A DNA stretch of 64,000 nucleotides from RDYZ01 sp964518905 (GTDB lineage Bacteria; Cyanobacteriota; Cyanobacteriia; Cyanobacteriales; Geitlerinemataceae), in the NCBI GenBank assembly GCA_964518905.1, contig CAZFJL010000008.1, positions 1 to 64,000 of the forward strand, in the 5' to 3' direction. A program made the translations under genes and the position numbers. Shown one piece after another: positions 16,182-24,741 of this stretch; position 1 is the first letter of the stretch; every line of letters starts with the position of its first letter. Below the pieces are notes generated by a model. That model worked only from the letters and a program-made list of their open reading frames with translations. It made no database searches and was not told the DNA's origin.

Positions 16182-16946
16182 CTAGAGCGATCGCTGCCAG
16201 CCCACCGTCAAACGAAAATCGGGCGACTCCTCCGTTAACCCCGCCCCTACACCAATAGATAACACAGATAGCGGTGTCATTTGTTGGCGGATACCTGCCT
16301 CCAAAATCAAGGCTTCCTCATCTTGGGTCGCTTCCTGCTCAAAGGCCAGATCCGACACGAAAATCGTCTCGGGCGCAAGGCGACGGCTGTAGCCCAACAC
16401 CGCCGAGACTCGCCCATCGCGATCGGTCTCGTTGGGGTCGGTGTTGATGGTGTAGCCGAGATTGAAGTGCAGTCGATCCATGGCGTTGCCGGTTCCGATG
16501 CTCTTGGTGGCGATCGCCTTGAGGCTCAGATCGACACCGCGATCATCGATCGTCGGAATATCCGCCCCCAAGGACAGCGCAAAGGCGGGGGTATGAATGC
16601 CCTCGGTGTTGAAATTGTGGAAGACTTCAAGGCCGACGCCTTCGATGAGATCGTCATCGCTGCTCAGTTCCAGGGGTAAGGCGATTCGCCCTTGCCAGTT
16701 CGGCGCGAAACCCCATTCTAGACGCGGTTCGATCGTAAAGCGATCGTCGTCGCCCTCGATGCTTTCAAACTGAAAATTGCTCTGAAATTCGAGGCCGCGA
16801 TAGTGAACGGGGTAGGCATCTTCGACCTCGATCGGTAGCCCTTCTTCGAGGTTGGTGTGGTCGGCGGCATGGGTGGGGGTGACGATCGCCGCAGTGAGGG
16901 CGATCGCGCCCAGTAAGGTGGTGGTAGAGCGTAGAGTCGTGATCAT
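16182..16946 (-). CDS. Outer-membrane beta-barrel-type protein in copper cluster
   Basis: A 254-residue secreted protein: a signal peptide (LLGAIALTAAIVTPTHA) followed by alternating short hydrophobic/charged strands typical of a small porin-like barrel (FALSLGADIP, LHFNLGYTI, VSAVLGYSRRL), ending in an aromatic/hydrophobic residue region GWQRSL. It resembles the 'MetA-pathway/transporter-like' barrel proteins found in metal-resistance operons. It may let copper leave or limit its entry across the outer membrane, but no homologue of known function is recognised. It lies 79 nt before copA. Start chosen at ATG 16946. Confidence 0.65.
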   Translation of the reverse strand: MITTLRSTTTLLGAIALTAAIVTPTHAADHTNLEEGLPIEVEDAYPVHYRGLEFQSNFQFESIEGDDDRFTIEPRLEWGFAPNWQGRIALPLELSSDDDLIEGVGLEVFHNFNTEGIHTPAFALSLGADIPTIDDRGVDLSLKAIATKSIGTGNAMDRLHFNLGYTINTDPNETDRDGRVSAVLGYSRRLAPETIFVSDLAFEQEATQDEEALILEAGIRQQMTPLSVLSIGVGAGLTEESPDFRLTVGWQRSL

Positions 16947-16999
16947 AATATTGTCAGGCAATCCATAAACGTAAAATTAGGTGGTGGCGTCGCGAACAT

Positions 17000-18562
17000 C
17001 TAGCGAACGCCCGAAATATTTGAAACGTCTGAACCTTCTGAAACGCCTGAAACGCCAGAAACCATTACACGAACATCCTCGATCGTCGGCTCGCGATCCA
17101 TCGGCATCGGCGCAATATCCGGCATCGATCCATACTTCTCTATCCAGCCATCGATCATGGCCTGCACCATCATTGGCGGCACGGAACCCGGCTGATCCAT
17201 TCCCGGCATCATCATCTCCGGCATAATTTCGCGCACAGCATCGGCAAACGAACCGGCGATTTCGCCCTCCTGAATGCCCGGTGTTAACTTCAGGCGCAGT
17301 TGGGCGCGTAAACGCTCGATCGCGGCATCATGATCATCGTGATTCATACCGTCATGATCCATCGCATCGTGATTCATGTCGTCATGATTCATCGCATCAT
17401 GTCCGCCATGATTCATCTTGGTATGACCATCGTGATTCATATCGCCATGACCATCATGATCACCACCATGACCACCAGAATCACCGCCCATGCCATGAGA
17501 GACCATCATCTCGTCAAGCATTTCTAGCATCATGGTCGTCATTGCGCCTTCGTTGCTCGTCACCCAATCGTCATAGTCCAGCGGGTTGAGATCCGGGCGC
17601 GGCGTGGTGAATTTGCGAGCGAGTTCTTCATCACCGGGCTGGTAGGCCATTGCGTCTAACACGCGGTACAGTTCGGCTCGTTTTTGCTCGATCGTCCAGC
17701 CGTCGTAGGAAAAAATGTCGTAGGTGATGCCGTGGAGCATGTGGAGATTGTCGAAAATGTTCGCGGTTTCGGGCGATAGGCGACTGTAGCGCGGTGTACC
17801 TTCCCGTGAAAGCAGCATCCGTTTGGGTGGATTTGGGATCACGTCATCCCGAAATCGATCTTCCATCGCGTTCATCATCACGTCTTGGCCTTCGCCATTG
17901 CCGCCCGTCATCAATGACTCATAGACGGCGGGATGCCACCAGTGGGCGGCGTAGAAGAAATTGTTATTTTTCGGGTAGTAGTTCCGAACGAGGCTGAAAT
18001 AGGGCTTCATCATGACCGCTGCGCGGCGCATCGTCACGTCTAGCGGAGCCGAACTGAGAGCGACATCGCTGTAGCGTTTTTGGTAGACCTCGTAGATCGC
18101 TTTTAGCTCGGCGTCTTTGTCTTCCCAGGCGATATCTTCATCGGCGAGGATGTCCTGAGTCATTTCGTGGAGGAGATGAATACCATCGATCGTCCGAAAT
18201 AGCCGCCAGGTGGCGCGGGCTGAGTAGGGCGCGTATAGCTCCATCGTGGGTTCGATACGCGGTGGCGAGTCGTACATCGCTCGGACTTCTTGGTAGAGCT
18301 GCTCGTCTTCCTTGGCGTGGTCGCTGAAGGGGGTGAGCAACAGCACGTCGTGGAGCTTGCTGTGGGCGAAGTGGAGGGCGGAGGCGACGCGGTAGCTTCG
18401 GCGGTGGCGGTTGTAGAACGAGAATTGATAGGGGGTGCGGGGGTGCGCGATGTCGTTGCGTTGTTCGCTGACGGCGGTTTGGGGCGCGATCGCGACGATC
18501 GAACCGGTCGAAAGCAGCGCTAGCAGCATTAGGCTAAGGCGTCGTGTCAAGTTTTTAGACAT
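17000..18562 (-). CDS. Secreted His/Asp/Met-rich protein of the copper cluster, unknown family
   Basis: A 520-residue protein with a signal peptide (SLMLLALLSTGSIVAIA) from ATG 18562. Residues ~30-370 are a mostly helical domain rich in His, Tyr and Met (FAHSKLHDVL, ALHEMT-like helices, NFFYAAHWWHPAVYESL). Then comes a ~60-residue array of HDG/NHD units (GHGDMNHDGHTKMNHGGH and onward) and a Met-rich segment (EIMPEMMMPGM). The C-terminus is a low-complexity SGVSGVSEGSDV run. The array and Met clusters are suited to bind copper in the periplasm. I do not recognise the large helical domain. It follows the two-component genes and precedes the barrel protein and copA, so a copper-sequestering or delivery role is inferred. 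Confidence 0.7.
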   Translation of the reverse strand: MSKNLTRRLSLMLLALLSTGSIVAIAPQTAVSEQRNDIAHPRTPYQFSFYNRHRRSYRVASALHFAHSKLHDVLLLTPFSDHAKEDEQLYQEVRAMYDSPPRIEPTMELYAPYSARATWRLFRTIDGIHLLHEMTQDILADEDIAWEDKDAELKAIYEVYQKRYSDVALSSAPLDVTMRRAAVMMKPYFSLVRNYYPKNNNFFYAAHWWHPAVYESLMTGGNGEGQDVMMNAMEDRFRDDVIPNPPKRMLLSREGTPRYSRLSPETANIFDNLHMLHGITYDIFSYDGWTIEQKRAELYRVLDAMAYQPGDEELARKFTTPRPDLNPLDYDDWVTSNEGAMTTMMLEMLDEMMVSHGMGGDSGGHGGDHDGHGDMNHDGHTKMNHGGHDAMNHDDMNHDAMDHDGMNHDDHDAAIERLRAQLRLKLTPGIQEGEIAGSFADAVREIMPEMMMPGMDQPGSVPPMMVQAMIDGWIEKYGSMPDIAPMPMDREPTIEDVRVMVSGVSGVSEGSDVSNISGVR

Positions 18563-18649
18563 AGTTCGTCGGGATTTAGCGAAAGTCAAAGCTGCGGATA
18601 GATGACAAGACAAGGTTGTAGAGCATTACCTGAAGTATCGATCGCAATA

Positions 18650-18665
18650 GTGACGAGAAGATGAC
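18650..18665 (-). promoter_or_regulatory. Candidate response-regulator box upstream of His/Asp/Met-rich gene
   Basis: On the minus strand GTCAT-N6-GTCAC, two half-sites with an 11-bp period, centred ~95 nt upstream of the start. The same pattern (GTCAT-N6-GTCAT) occurs before the response-regulator gene at 20879-20894. OmpR-type regulators bind such head-to-tail repeats. Inferred only. Confidence 0.4.
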
Positions 18666-18710
18666 ATAGAGCCACGCCCCGGTTTGTTCGGACGGGAAAA
18701 GCCCGTAGCG

Positions 18711-18725
18711 CAGGCGTCTCGCCTG
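18711..18725. repeat. Palindrome CAGGCGTCTCGCCTG
   Basis: A 6-bp-armed palindrome just after the histidine kinase stop, part of a longer GC-rich repeat (about 18693-18734) of a type common between cyanobacterial genes. It may weaken read-through from the kinase gene. Confidence 0.5.
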
Positions 18726-18736
18726 TTCCGCAGGAC

Positions 18737-20137
18737 TTACCCAATTTCGCATTCGTCTTGCCCTGGCAATTTCACCACAAACACCGACCCGCCCCCGGTT
18801 CGCGCGAGGCAAACCACCGATCCCCCATGCAGCCGGACGATCGCCGCGACGATCGCCAACCCCAACCCCGACCCCGCCACGCTCCGATCATTGACCACCC
18901 GATAAAACCGATCAAAAATCCGCGATCGTAACTGTGCTGGAACCCCGATTCCCGTATCCTCCACCCGCAAATGCACCCAGCGATCGCGCCGATCGCACTC
19001 AATCACCACCTGCACTCGACCCCCCGACGGCGTGTAGGCAATCCCATTACTCACCAAATTTGCCACCACCTGATAAAGCTGCGCTTCATTTCCCCAGACG
19101 ATTATTTTGGGGTTGGGGTTAGAGTTTAAGTCTGAAGTGAGTAAATTTGAGCTTGAACTTGAGTCTGAATTTGAATTCGATGGCAACTCGTAGCTGAGAT
19201 GAATTCCCGAAGTTTGTGCCAAGGCCGAAAATTCTTCGACAATATCCAGCACAATTTCGGCCAGATCGCAGGGTTCGGCTTCGTAGGGTGCATCCCGACG
19301 ATCGAGCTGCGAAAGCCAAAGGAGATCGCGCACCAAAGCCGTTAACCGTCGGGCTTGGCCGTGTAGCCGATCGAGGGTGGTATCGGCGGGATGATCCGGT
19401 GGCATTGTTGATCGTTCCGCCTCGATCGTCGCCACCATCGCCGCCAGTGGAGTCCGCAGCTCGTGCGCCGCGTCTGCCGTGAACTGCCGAATGCGATCGT
19501 ACGAATCCCGCACCGGCAGCATCGCCAGCCCCGCCAACCACCAGCTCGCCCACCCAACAATCACCCAGCCCACCGGCAACCCAATCACCAAACTCCACCG
19601 CACCACCCGGAGATACGCATCCCACGCCCGAATGCTGCGCCCGACGTACAACACGCCCCAATCACCGCCATCGCGGGTATGGAGCGCGATCGATGTCTGA
19701 TAAAAGCGTTCGCCCTGATTATCCGTGAGCCATGCGGTTTGGCGACGGTAGAGCTTTGAGAGGTCGGGCTGGCGTCCAGAGGTGGCGGCGATCGTACCGT
19801 TGCGATCGTACAAAATGGCGTAGTAATCGCGACCCGCGACCGGAAAACCATCGTGGCGATCGTCGCGACACAGCTCCCGATCGCAAAAATTCGGCAGTAA
19901 CCGCCGCGCTTCGGGCGACACCACCCCCGGAACCGTAAGCAGCGGTTCGAGACTGGCGTGAATCGTCGCCGTGACCGATTGCACCTCGCGATCGAGCGTC
20001 ATCCGGTGAGCATGGATCACCACCTCATACAGTCCCAGACCGCCTAAGCCCAGGATGGCTCCCATCACGCCTGCATACCAGCCCGCGAGGCGTCGTTGGG
20101 TCTCGCGAAAAAGCTGGCGATCGTCGCGATTATTCAT
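18737..20137 (-). CDS. rppB: Sensor histidine kinase, RppB/NrsS-like
   Basis: A 466-residue membrane sensor. N-terminal membrane segment (~20-42), a periplasmic domain of ~130 residues containing a Cys pair (FCDRELCRDD), second membrane segment (~180-205), then HisKA with FTADAAHELRTPLAAM and a HATPase with N-box LVSNGIAYTP and G-boxes DTGIGVP and GSGLGLAI. A Ser/Asn low-complexity insert (around residue 325) separates N-terminal and ATP-binding parts. The start codon overlaps the regulator stop by 4 nt (ATGA). By architecture and partner it resembles the cyanobacterial RppB/NrsS metal sensors. Copper sensing is inferred from the genes that follow. Confidence 0.85.
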   Translation of the reverse strand: MNNRDDRQLFRETQRRLAGWYAGVMGAILGLGGLGLYEVVIHAHRMTLDREVQSVTATIHASLEPLLTVPGVVSPEARRLLPNFCDRELCRDDRHDGFPVAGRDYYAILYDRNGTIAATSGRQPDLSKLYRRQTAWLTDNQGERFYQTSIALHTRDGGDWGVLYVGRSIRAWDAYLRVVRWSLVIGLPVGWVIVGWASWWLAGLAMLPVRDSYDRIRQFTADAAHELRTPLAAMVATIEAERSTMPPDHPADTTLDRLHGQARRLTALVRDLLWLSQLDRRDAPYEAEPCDLAEIVLDIVEEFSALAQTSGIHLSYELPSNSNSDSSSSSNLLTSDLNSNPNPKIIVWGNEAQLYQVVANLVSNGIAYTPSGGRVQVVIECDRRDRWVHLRVEDTGIGVPAQLRSRIFDRFYRVVNDRSVAGSGLGLAIVAAIVRLHGGSVVCLARTGGGSVFVVKLPGQDECEIG

Positions 20138-20865
20138 AGCTCTTGGCGTTCCGAAGCGTTGGAGGGCGACGACTGTAAGCGATAGCCAACTCCGTACACC
20201 GTCGCGATCGCTTCCCCCTCGCCAATGTCCGCCAGCTTACGCCGCAGTCGCCGGATCTGCGCCGAGACCACGTTACTCCCCGGCGTTTCATCGATCGACC
20301 ATAGCCCATCAAAAATCCGATCGCGCGTTAGCACCTGCCCCGGATGCCGCAAAAACAGCTCCAATAATTGAAACTCTTTGGCGTGGAGTTCGACCCGTCC
20401 CGCAGAGCCGATCGCCTCGTAGGTTTGGCGATCGAGTTCCAGCGTCCCGACCTGGAGGCGTGGCGGCTGCCAATCTGGCGATCGACGCTGCAACGCCCGC
20501 AGTCGCGCCAACAGCTCCGCCATACCAAAAGGTTTGACGAGATAATCATCCGCTCCGGCATCTAATCCCGTCACGCGATCGGCTTCCGCGTCCCGTGCCG
20601 TCAACATCAAGATTGGCAGTATGAGGCCGCGATCGCGCAACCGGCGACACAGCTCCAAGCCCGACACGTCGGGGACGAGCCAATCCAAAATACACAAATC
20701 ATAGGCCGCGTCGGAGGACTCGGTGCGATCGAGTAAATCCCAAGCCGCAGCGCCGGACTGTACCCAATCCACCACGTAAGCGTTTGCCGTCAACGCTTTG
20801 ACGATCGCCGCACCGAGATCTGCTTCATCTTCGAGTAATAACAATCGCACGGCGCAATCACACAT
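20134..20865 (-). CDS. rppA: OmpR-family response regulator, RppA/NrsR-like
   Basis: A 243-residue regulator: receiver domain with LLLLEDEADLG, phospho-acceptor Asp in CILDWLVPDVSGLEL and conserved Lys in YLVKPFGMAELLARL, then a winged-helix DNA-binding domain (ELHAKEFQLLELFLRHPG; VSAQIRRLRRKL). The sequence around VVDWV, LDWL and GLELC closely resembles RppA/NrsR. The TTG at 20877 is less likely than ATG 20865, which follows GAAGG. It heads the minus-strand metal island and likely switches it on; a candidate binding repeat lies directly upstream. Confidence 0.88.
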   Translation of the reverse strand: MCDCAVRLLLLEDEADLGAAIVKALTANAYVVDWVQSGAAAWDLLDRTESSDAAYDLCILDWLVPDVSGLELCRRLRDRGLILPILMLTARDAEADRVTGLDAGADDYLVKPFGMAELLARLRALQRRSPDWQPPRLQVGTLELDRQTYEAIGSAGRVELHAKEFQLLELFLRHPGQVLTRDRIFDGLWSIDETPGSNVVSAQIRRLRRKLADIGEGEAIATVYGVGYRLQSSPSNASERQEL

Positions 20866-20877
20866 CCCAGCCTTCAA

Positions 20878-20894
20878 AATGACTCTAGAATGAC
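20878..20894 (-). promoter_or_regulatory. Candidate autoregulatory direct repeat GTCATT-CTAGA-GTCATT
   Basis: Two perfect 6-nt repeats with an 11-bp period, 13 nt upstream of the regulator ATG. It resembles the head-to-tail sites of OmpR-type metal regulators and matches the box at 18650-18665. A TATAGAT sequence farther upstream could be the -10, placing the box downstream of it. Confidence 0.4.
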
Positions 20895-20934
20895 AACCTA
20901 AAACAGCAATCTATAACATTAGACCGCTAGCATC

Positions 20935-22680
20935 CTAAGCCGCCACAACCCGATTTCGGCCTTGTCGCTTCGCAGCGTATAAAAACTGATCCGCCTGCTG
21001 AATCATGGTCGCGAGATCGTGAAATTCCGGACTGCTCTCAGCAACCCCAATGCTGACCGTGATCTGAACGACGCGGGAATCGGGAAGGGTGATGTTCAGA
21101 TTTTCAATATGATGACGAACTTTGTCGAGGGCGGCGATCGCCCCGTCCAGATTCATGTCCGGCATCAGCAAAGCAAACTCCTCGCCACCAATACGCCCTA
21201 ACACGTCACTGTCCCGAATCATCCGCTGAATTGCCTGGGCAAACTCTCGCAACACCACATCACCCGACGGATGACCATAGGTATCATTGATCGACTTAAA
21301 GTGATCGATATCCAAAATCGCAAAGGTGAATATCTGGTGATCGGCTTGAAACTGCTCCCAGACCAACTGAGCACAGCGATAAAACTCTTTACGATTGGCG
21401 ATGCCGGTGAGGTCGTCACGGGTCGCTAGCCGGTGCAGGGCTTCGGTGCGTTGGGCAACTCGTGATTCAAGGTCGAGATTCACTTGCAGTAAATTTTGGC
21501 TGAGTTGGCGACGTTGTCGCAGCAGGATGAGGGTGATCATCAGTGATCCCCCCAGGAGCACAATAAAGGTGATGGTGGCGATCGATTCCCAAAAATAGTT
21601 TTTCCAGAGCGAGGGTCTCTGATGGAGAATTTCGGCATTTTTTGGAATGCTTGACCGGGGAATGCGCCATTTTCGCAAGGCGCGATCGTCAAACATGGTT
21701 TGGGAGACGGTGAATTCTAGATATGCCTGATCCTCTGTTTTTGCTAAATCAAGGAGTTGAAATGCGGCTCGAATACTCTGTCGTCCCGTGTTCCGAGCGC
21801 TTTGGACATGCCCACCAATCGCGCCACTGCCAATCACAGCGTCATACATGACATAGATCGGAGCCGAAGCCACCGCCGCTAACCGTTCCACCACATCCGC
21901 CGAACGAAAACTCCGACCCGTCTCATCCCCAAACACCAGGGTATAGAGAATTACCGTTTCATCATCCAACTGGCTGACCCATTGCTCTAGGTCTTCGAGG
22001 CGAAATTGATCCTGTACGACCACGTTTAGCTGAGGGGCGACTTTTGCGAGAATGGCCGTTAGCGACTGCTGTAATTTAAGGCTGATGGGAAGCTGATCCC
22101 CAATAATCACGACGGTCTTAGCTTCGGAATTTTGCTGGAGTGCTAGATCGACAGTCTGCTCCATGACCTCTCCCAAGCTCAGGTTGGCCGTGTAGAGCCA
22201 GTCTTCATTAGCTCGTTGTTCTGTGTACAGCACGAGAGGGATATTGGCGAACCACGATTCACCCCAGTCGAGTACCAAAGTGGCCGCTGGCTCAGAATCG
22301 ACAATCACGGCATCTATTTTGATGTTCTGGTACTTCTGGCGCAGAAAGTCGGCCCAGTCCTCATCCGAGATGGCTGTACCGATCCGCGATCGATCCAGAT
22401 ACTCCACAAACAAAACGACATTGCGATCGGTGCTCTGTTGAATCGCTTTTATTTCCTCAGACACTCCCTCCATCACCCCTTGCGCCCACGGTAGATGATC
22501 CGCCCAAGAGGATAAAAGCAGCACATTGATTTCCGGTAAGTTAACCTCTTCCTTGGCATGATTGGCTTGAGGTCTCCCGGTAACAATTAGCAGAATCACC
22601 AGAAAACTAATGATGCTTGAGATAAGGAAGCGACTTCTCCGCCAAGACTTTAGTGGGCATGGTTTTGGACAGCGCTTCAT
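20935..22680 (-). CDS. Membrane diguanylate cyclase with periplasmic binding-protein-like sensor
   Basis: A 581-residue protein. An N-terminal membrane segment (FLISSIISFLVILLIV) is followed by a ~300-residue periplasmic domain resembling ABC sugar/tryptophan-type binding proteins (VLLLSSWADHLPWAQGVMEG; GSGAIGGHVQSARN). A second membrane segment (~360-383), a short coiled coil and a GGDEF domain follow: RDDLTGIANR, DIDHFKSINDTYGH and active-site GGEEF at ~497. It should make c-di-GMP in response to a periplasmic ligand. ATG 22680 is preferred over the TTG at 22731. It ends 41 nt before the two-component promoter region and is probably a separate unit. Confidence 0.88.
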   Translation of the reverse strand: MKRCPKPCPLKSWRRSRFLISSIISFLVILLIVTGRPQANHAKEEVNLPEINVLLLSSWADHLPWAQGVMEGVSEEIKAIQQSTDRNVVLFVEYLDRSRIGTAISDEDWADFLRQKYQNIKIDAVIVDSEPAATLVLDWGESWFANIPLVLYTEQRANEDWLYTANLSLGEVMEQTVDLALQQNSEAKTVVIIGDQLPISLKLQQSLTAILAKVAPQLNVVVQDQFRLEDLEQWVSQLDDETVILYTLVFGDETGRSFRSADVVERLAAVASAPIYVMYDAVIGSGAIGGHVQSARNTGRQSIRAAFQLLDLAKTEDQAYLEFTVSQTMFDDRALRKWRIPRSSIPKNAEILHQRPSLWKNYFWESIATITFIVLLGGSLMITLILLRQRRQLSQNLLQVNLDLESRVAQRTEALHRLATRDDLTGIANRKEFYRCAQLVWEQFQADHQIFTFAILDIDHFKSINDTYGHPSGDVVLREFAQAIQRMIRDSDVLGRIGGEEFALLMPDMNLDGAIAALDKVRHHIENLNITLPDSRVVQITVSIGVAESSPEFHDLATMIQQADQFLYAAKRQGRNRVVAA

Positions 22681-22783
22681 GATGCCAATTTTTTCGCTAA
22701 ATATTTGGCGTTGCTGTTTTAGGGGAGGCAAGAAGGATGGCGCAGAGGTAGTGGAACGCGGCCCAGAGCGAGGTATTGCAATA

Positions 22784-23015
22784 TTGACATGCTCCCCGGA
22801 CTTTAAGTCCGAGGATTCTAAAGCTAGGCGAACAGACTCGGCTGCTGCTCTACTTTTTGGCTTAACGCTTCAACGGGCATGGCTAGCAAGCTAGTCTGAT
22901 GCGCCCTCCACGTTCGTTTTGAGTCTCCGAGTATCCCCCGGCGACTTCGTATACTCTAACCGAACAGAGGCAAGATGCGGACTGAAAGTCCGGGGCTTGA
23001 GACCCACCCCAGAAT
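22784..23015 (+). mobile_element. PATE-like non-autonomous IS200/IS605 remnant
   Basis: TTGAC (22784-22788) is followed by a palindrome CGGACTTTAAGTCCG (22798-22812) and GAGGATTCT; a second hairpin CGGACT-gaa-AGTCCG lies at 22978-22992 with GGGGCTTGAGACCCACCCC beyond. Subterminal hairpins and a TTGAC-type 5' flank are features of IS200/IS605 ends. No transposase or TnpB gene is present. The first 36 nt recur at 40384-40420 beside clpP. Boundaries are approximate. Confidence 0.5.
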
Positions 23016-23040
23016 GGTCGTCCCCGAGGCATCGCGCCTA

Positions 23041-24417
23041 CTAGATCGCCAAGATCTGCCGAGCCGCACGCAGACCCGATAAATAAGCTCCATGAGCTGT
23101 ACCGGAAAACGTTCCATGAGACGCTTCGCCCGCAAAAAATAACGCCTGATCTAAAGGAGCCGCCAACACGCGGCGCATATTCGGCGTCGAACCCACCGCA
23201 TGATAGGAATAAGACCCCAGGGCAAACGGATCGCTCGCCCAGCGCGTCATTTGAGCCTCGATCGGCTCCGGGATATCGTCACCAAATATCGTCCGGAGCG
23301 TCTCCATCGCGCTGGCGACAATTTGCGCATCCGACCAAGCCTCGATCGTTCTGCCCCGATCGGCGGCGTTAAATCCCAGCAATATGGGTTGATCCGCAAC
23401 GCGCGTAAAGTTGACCCACTCTGTCCACTCCCCATGATTGGCGGGGATATACTCCAACCAGTCCACATCCTCCGGCCAAAAAGCTCGGGGAAAACGCAAA
23501 TAGCATTTGTTCAAAACGCCCATCCCCAGCTTGGCGATCGCCTCCTGTTTGGGCTGCGGCAGTTCGGGCGAAAATTGCACGGTCTGAGCTTTTAACACCC
23601 CCAGGGGCAGTGTCACCACCACACGATCGGCGACAAGCTCCGATCGCTGAGTGATCACCCGTACCGGCGATCGTCCCCACTCAATGCGTTGCACCTGCTG
23701 ATCCAATTCAATCTGAAGCCCACTCGCCAAGGACTCCGTAATCGCGCTAAAACCCTGGGCGAATAACACATCACCACCACCCAATTCCCGACCCTTGTCA
23801 TACCAGTAAGCAGAAAGATTGGCGGCGCTGCCCGAATACTCCTGCTCGATCGCGCCATTCAGAATAAAGTTGATCCAGCGGTAGCGTTCCGACGATCGAT
23901 CCAGCCCTTGCAGCAGCGGTTCGATCGCCTCCCGGATCGATACGTCATCATCCCCATTCTGCGCTTGCTTTAAGGTTTTAAAGACTTGTTTTTTGAGCTG
24001 ATCCAGGCGATCGTTTTCCGCACTGGACAACGCTCGACCATCGGTGTTGTAGGTCATCGCACTGTCATAGCGCGTGATCACCCGACGAGCCTGCACTTCA
24101 TCGGCTAAATCCGTGAGTGGATTGTTGCGGACACCGTGAATCCAGCTTGCGCCCAAATCAAGCGGCGCATCCGGCCATTGGGTAGTCGTCCAAATCCGCC
24201 CACCGATTCGGTTCCGTGCTTCGATAATTCGCACGTCATGGCCTTGATAGTGCAACATTTTGGCAGCGGCCAAGCCTGCCATTCCAGCACCGATGACCAA
24301 AATTCGCTGCCGCTGGCTCTGCTCGATCTCGTTAGCGTTCGCCGCGCTGAGAGAACGACTGCTTGAATAACCAAGGAGGAACGCACTCATAAATTTGAGG
24401 AGGCGGCGTCGATGCAT
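23041..24417 (-). CDS. Flavin-dependent monoamine oxidase family protein, exported
   Basis: A 458-residue FAD protein. A basic, hydrophobic N-terminus (MHRRRLLKFMSAFLLGY) looks like an export signal. The dinucleotide-binding loop is LVIGAGMAGLAAAKML and the GG-doublet is ARNRIGGRIWT; the C-terminal flavin motif is FFAGEASHGTFSGTAHGAYL. It should oxidise an amine or amino acid, giving an imine, ammonia and hydrogen peroxide. Substrate (polyamine, aromatic amine or amino acid) cannot be told. It is divergent from the symporter gene at 24742 and preceded by a remnant element downstream. Confidence 0.85.
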   Translation of the reverse strand: MHRRRLLKFMSAFLLGYSSSRSLSAANANEIEQSQRQRILVIGAGMAGLAAAKMLHYQGHDVRIIEARNRIGGRIWTTTQWPDAPLDLGASWIHGVRNNPLTDLADEVQARRVITRYDSAMTYNTDGRALSSAENDRLDQLKKQVFKTLKQAQNGDDDVSIREAIEPLLQGLDRSSERYRWINFILNGAIEQEYSGSAANLSAYWYDKGRELGGGDVLFAQGFSAITESLASGLQIELDQQVQRIEWGRSPVRVITQRSELVADRVVVTLPLGVLKAQTVQFSPELPQPKQEAIAKLGMGVLNKCYLRFPRAFWPEDVDWLEYIPANHGEWTEWVNFTRVADQPILLGFNAADRGRTIEAWSDAQIVASAMETLRTIFGDDIPEPIEAQMTRWASDPFALGSYSYHAVGSTPNMRRVLAAPLDQALFFAGEASHGTFSGTAHGAYLSGLRAARQILAI

Positions 24418-24594
24418 GATGGTTTAAGTCTGGTGTGTTAGTTCGATCTGGACGCTCGCGGGCTGCCTGCAAACTCTGCGCGTTCACCTGTTACAGAACG
24501 CTTGTGGGGAGAGCAATCTATCGACGCAAGTTTCCTGTTTATGAACGTCATTCATGCTGCCGTTGCGCTACCGTCGCACGGGGCTAAAAGCTAG

Positions 24595-24638
24595 TTTAAC
24601 AACCGGCGATCGCATCGCCACGATCGCCAGTTGTTAAA
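24595..24638. promoter_or_regulatory. Long inverted repeat between amine oxidase and symporter genes
   Basis: TTTAACAACCGGCGATCG (24595-24612), 8-nt spacer, then CGATCGCCAGTTGTTAAA: 18-nt arms with one mismatch. It sits 104 nt upstream of the symporter ATG in a 324-nt divergent intergenic region, and no T-run follows. It could be an operator or an RNA hairpin. Confidence 0.5.
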
Positions 24639-24741
24639 GTGCCGAATCGCCAAATTGCCAAATTGAATGGTTAACTATGGCACAGCGCAGTCTATGCCAC
24701 TCCATTGACCACAATTATTCAACCCAGAGGAGACCGAAATT

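Noticed and set aside
17281..17530. Possible CRISPR-like array suggested by regular CATGATT/ATCGTG units
   Set aside because: The periodicity comes from the HDG/NHD codons of the His-rich protein; units vary and there are no unique spacers. No CRISPR array is seen anywhere in the window.
19110..19190. Hexamer-like AAGTCTGAA/AATTTGAGCTTGA repeats
   Set aside because: They encode the Ser/Asn/Asp low-complexity insert of the histidine kinase and need no separate explanation.
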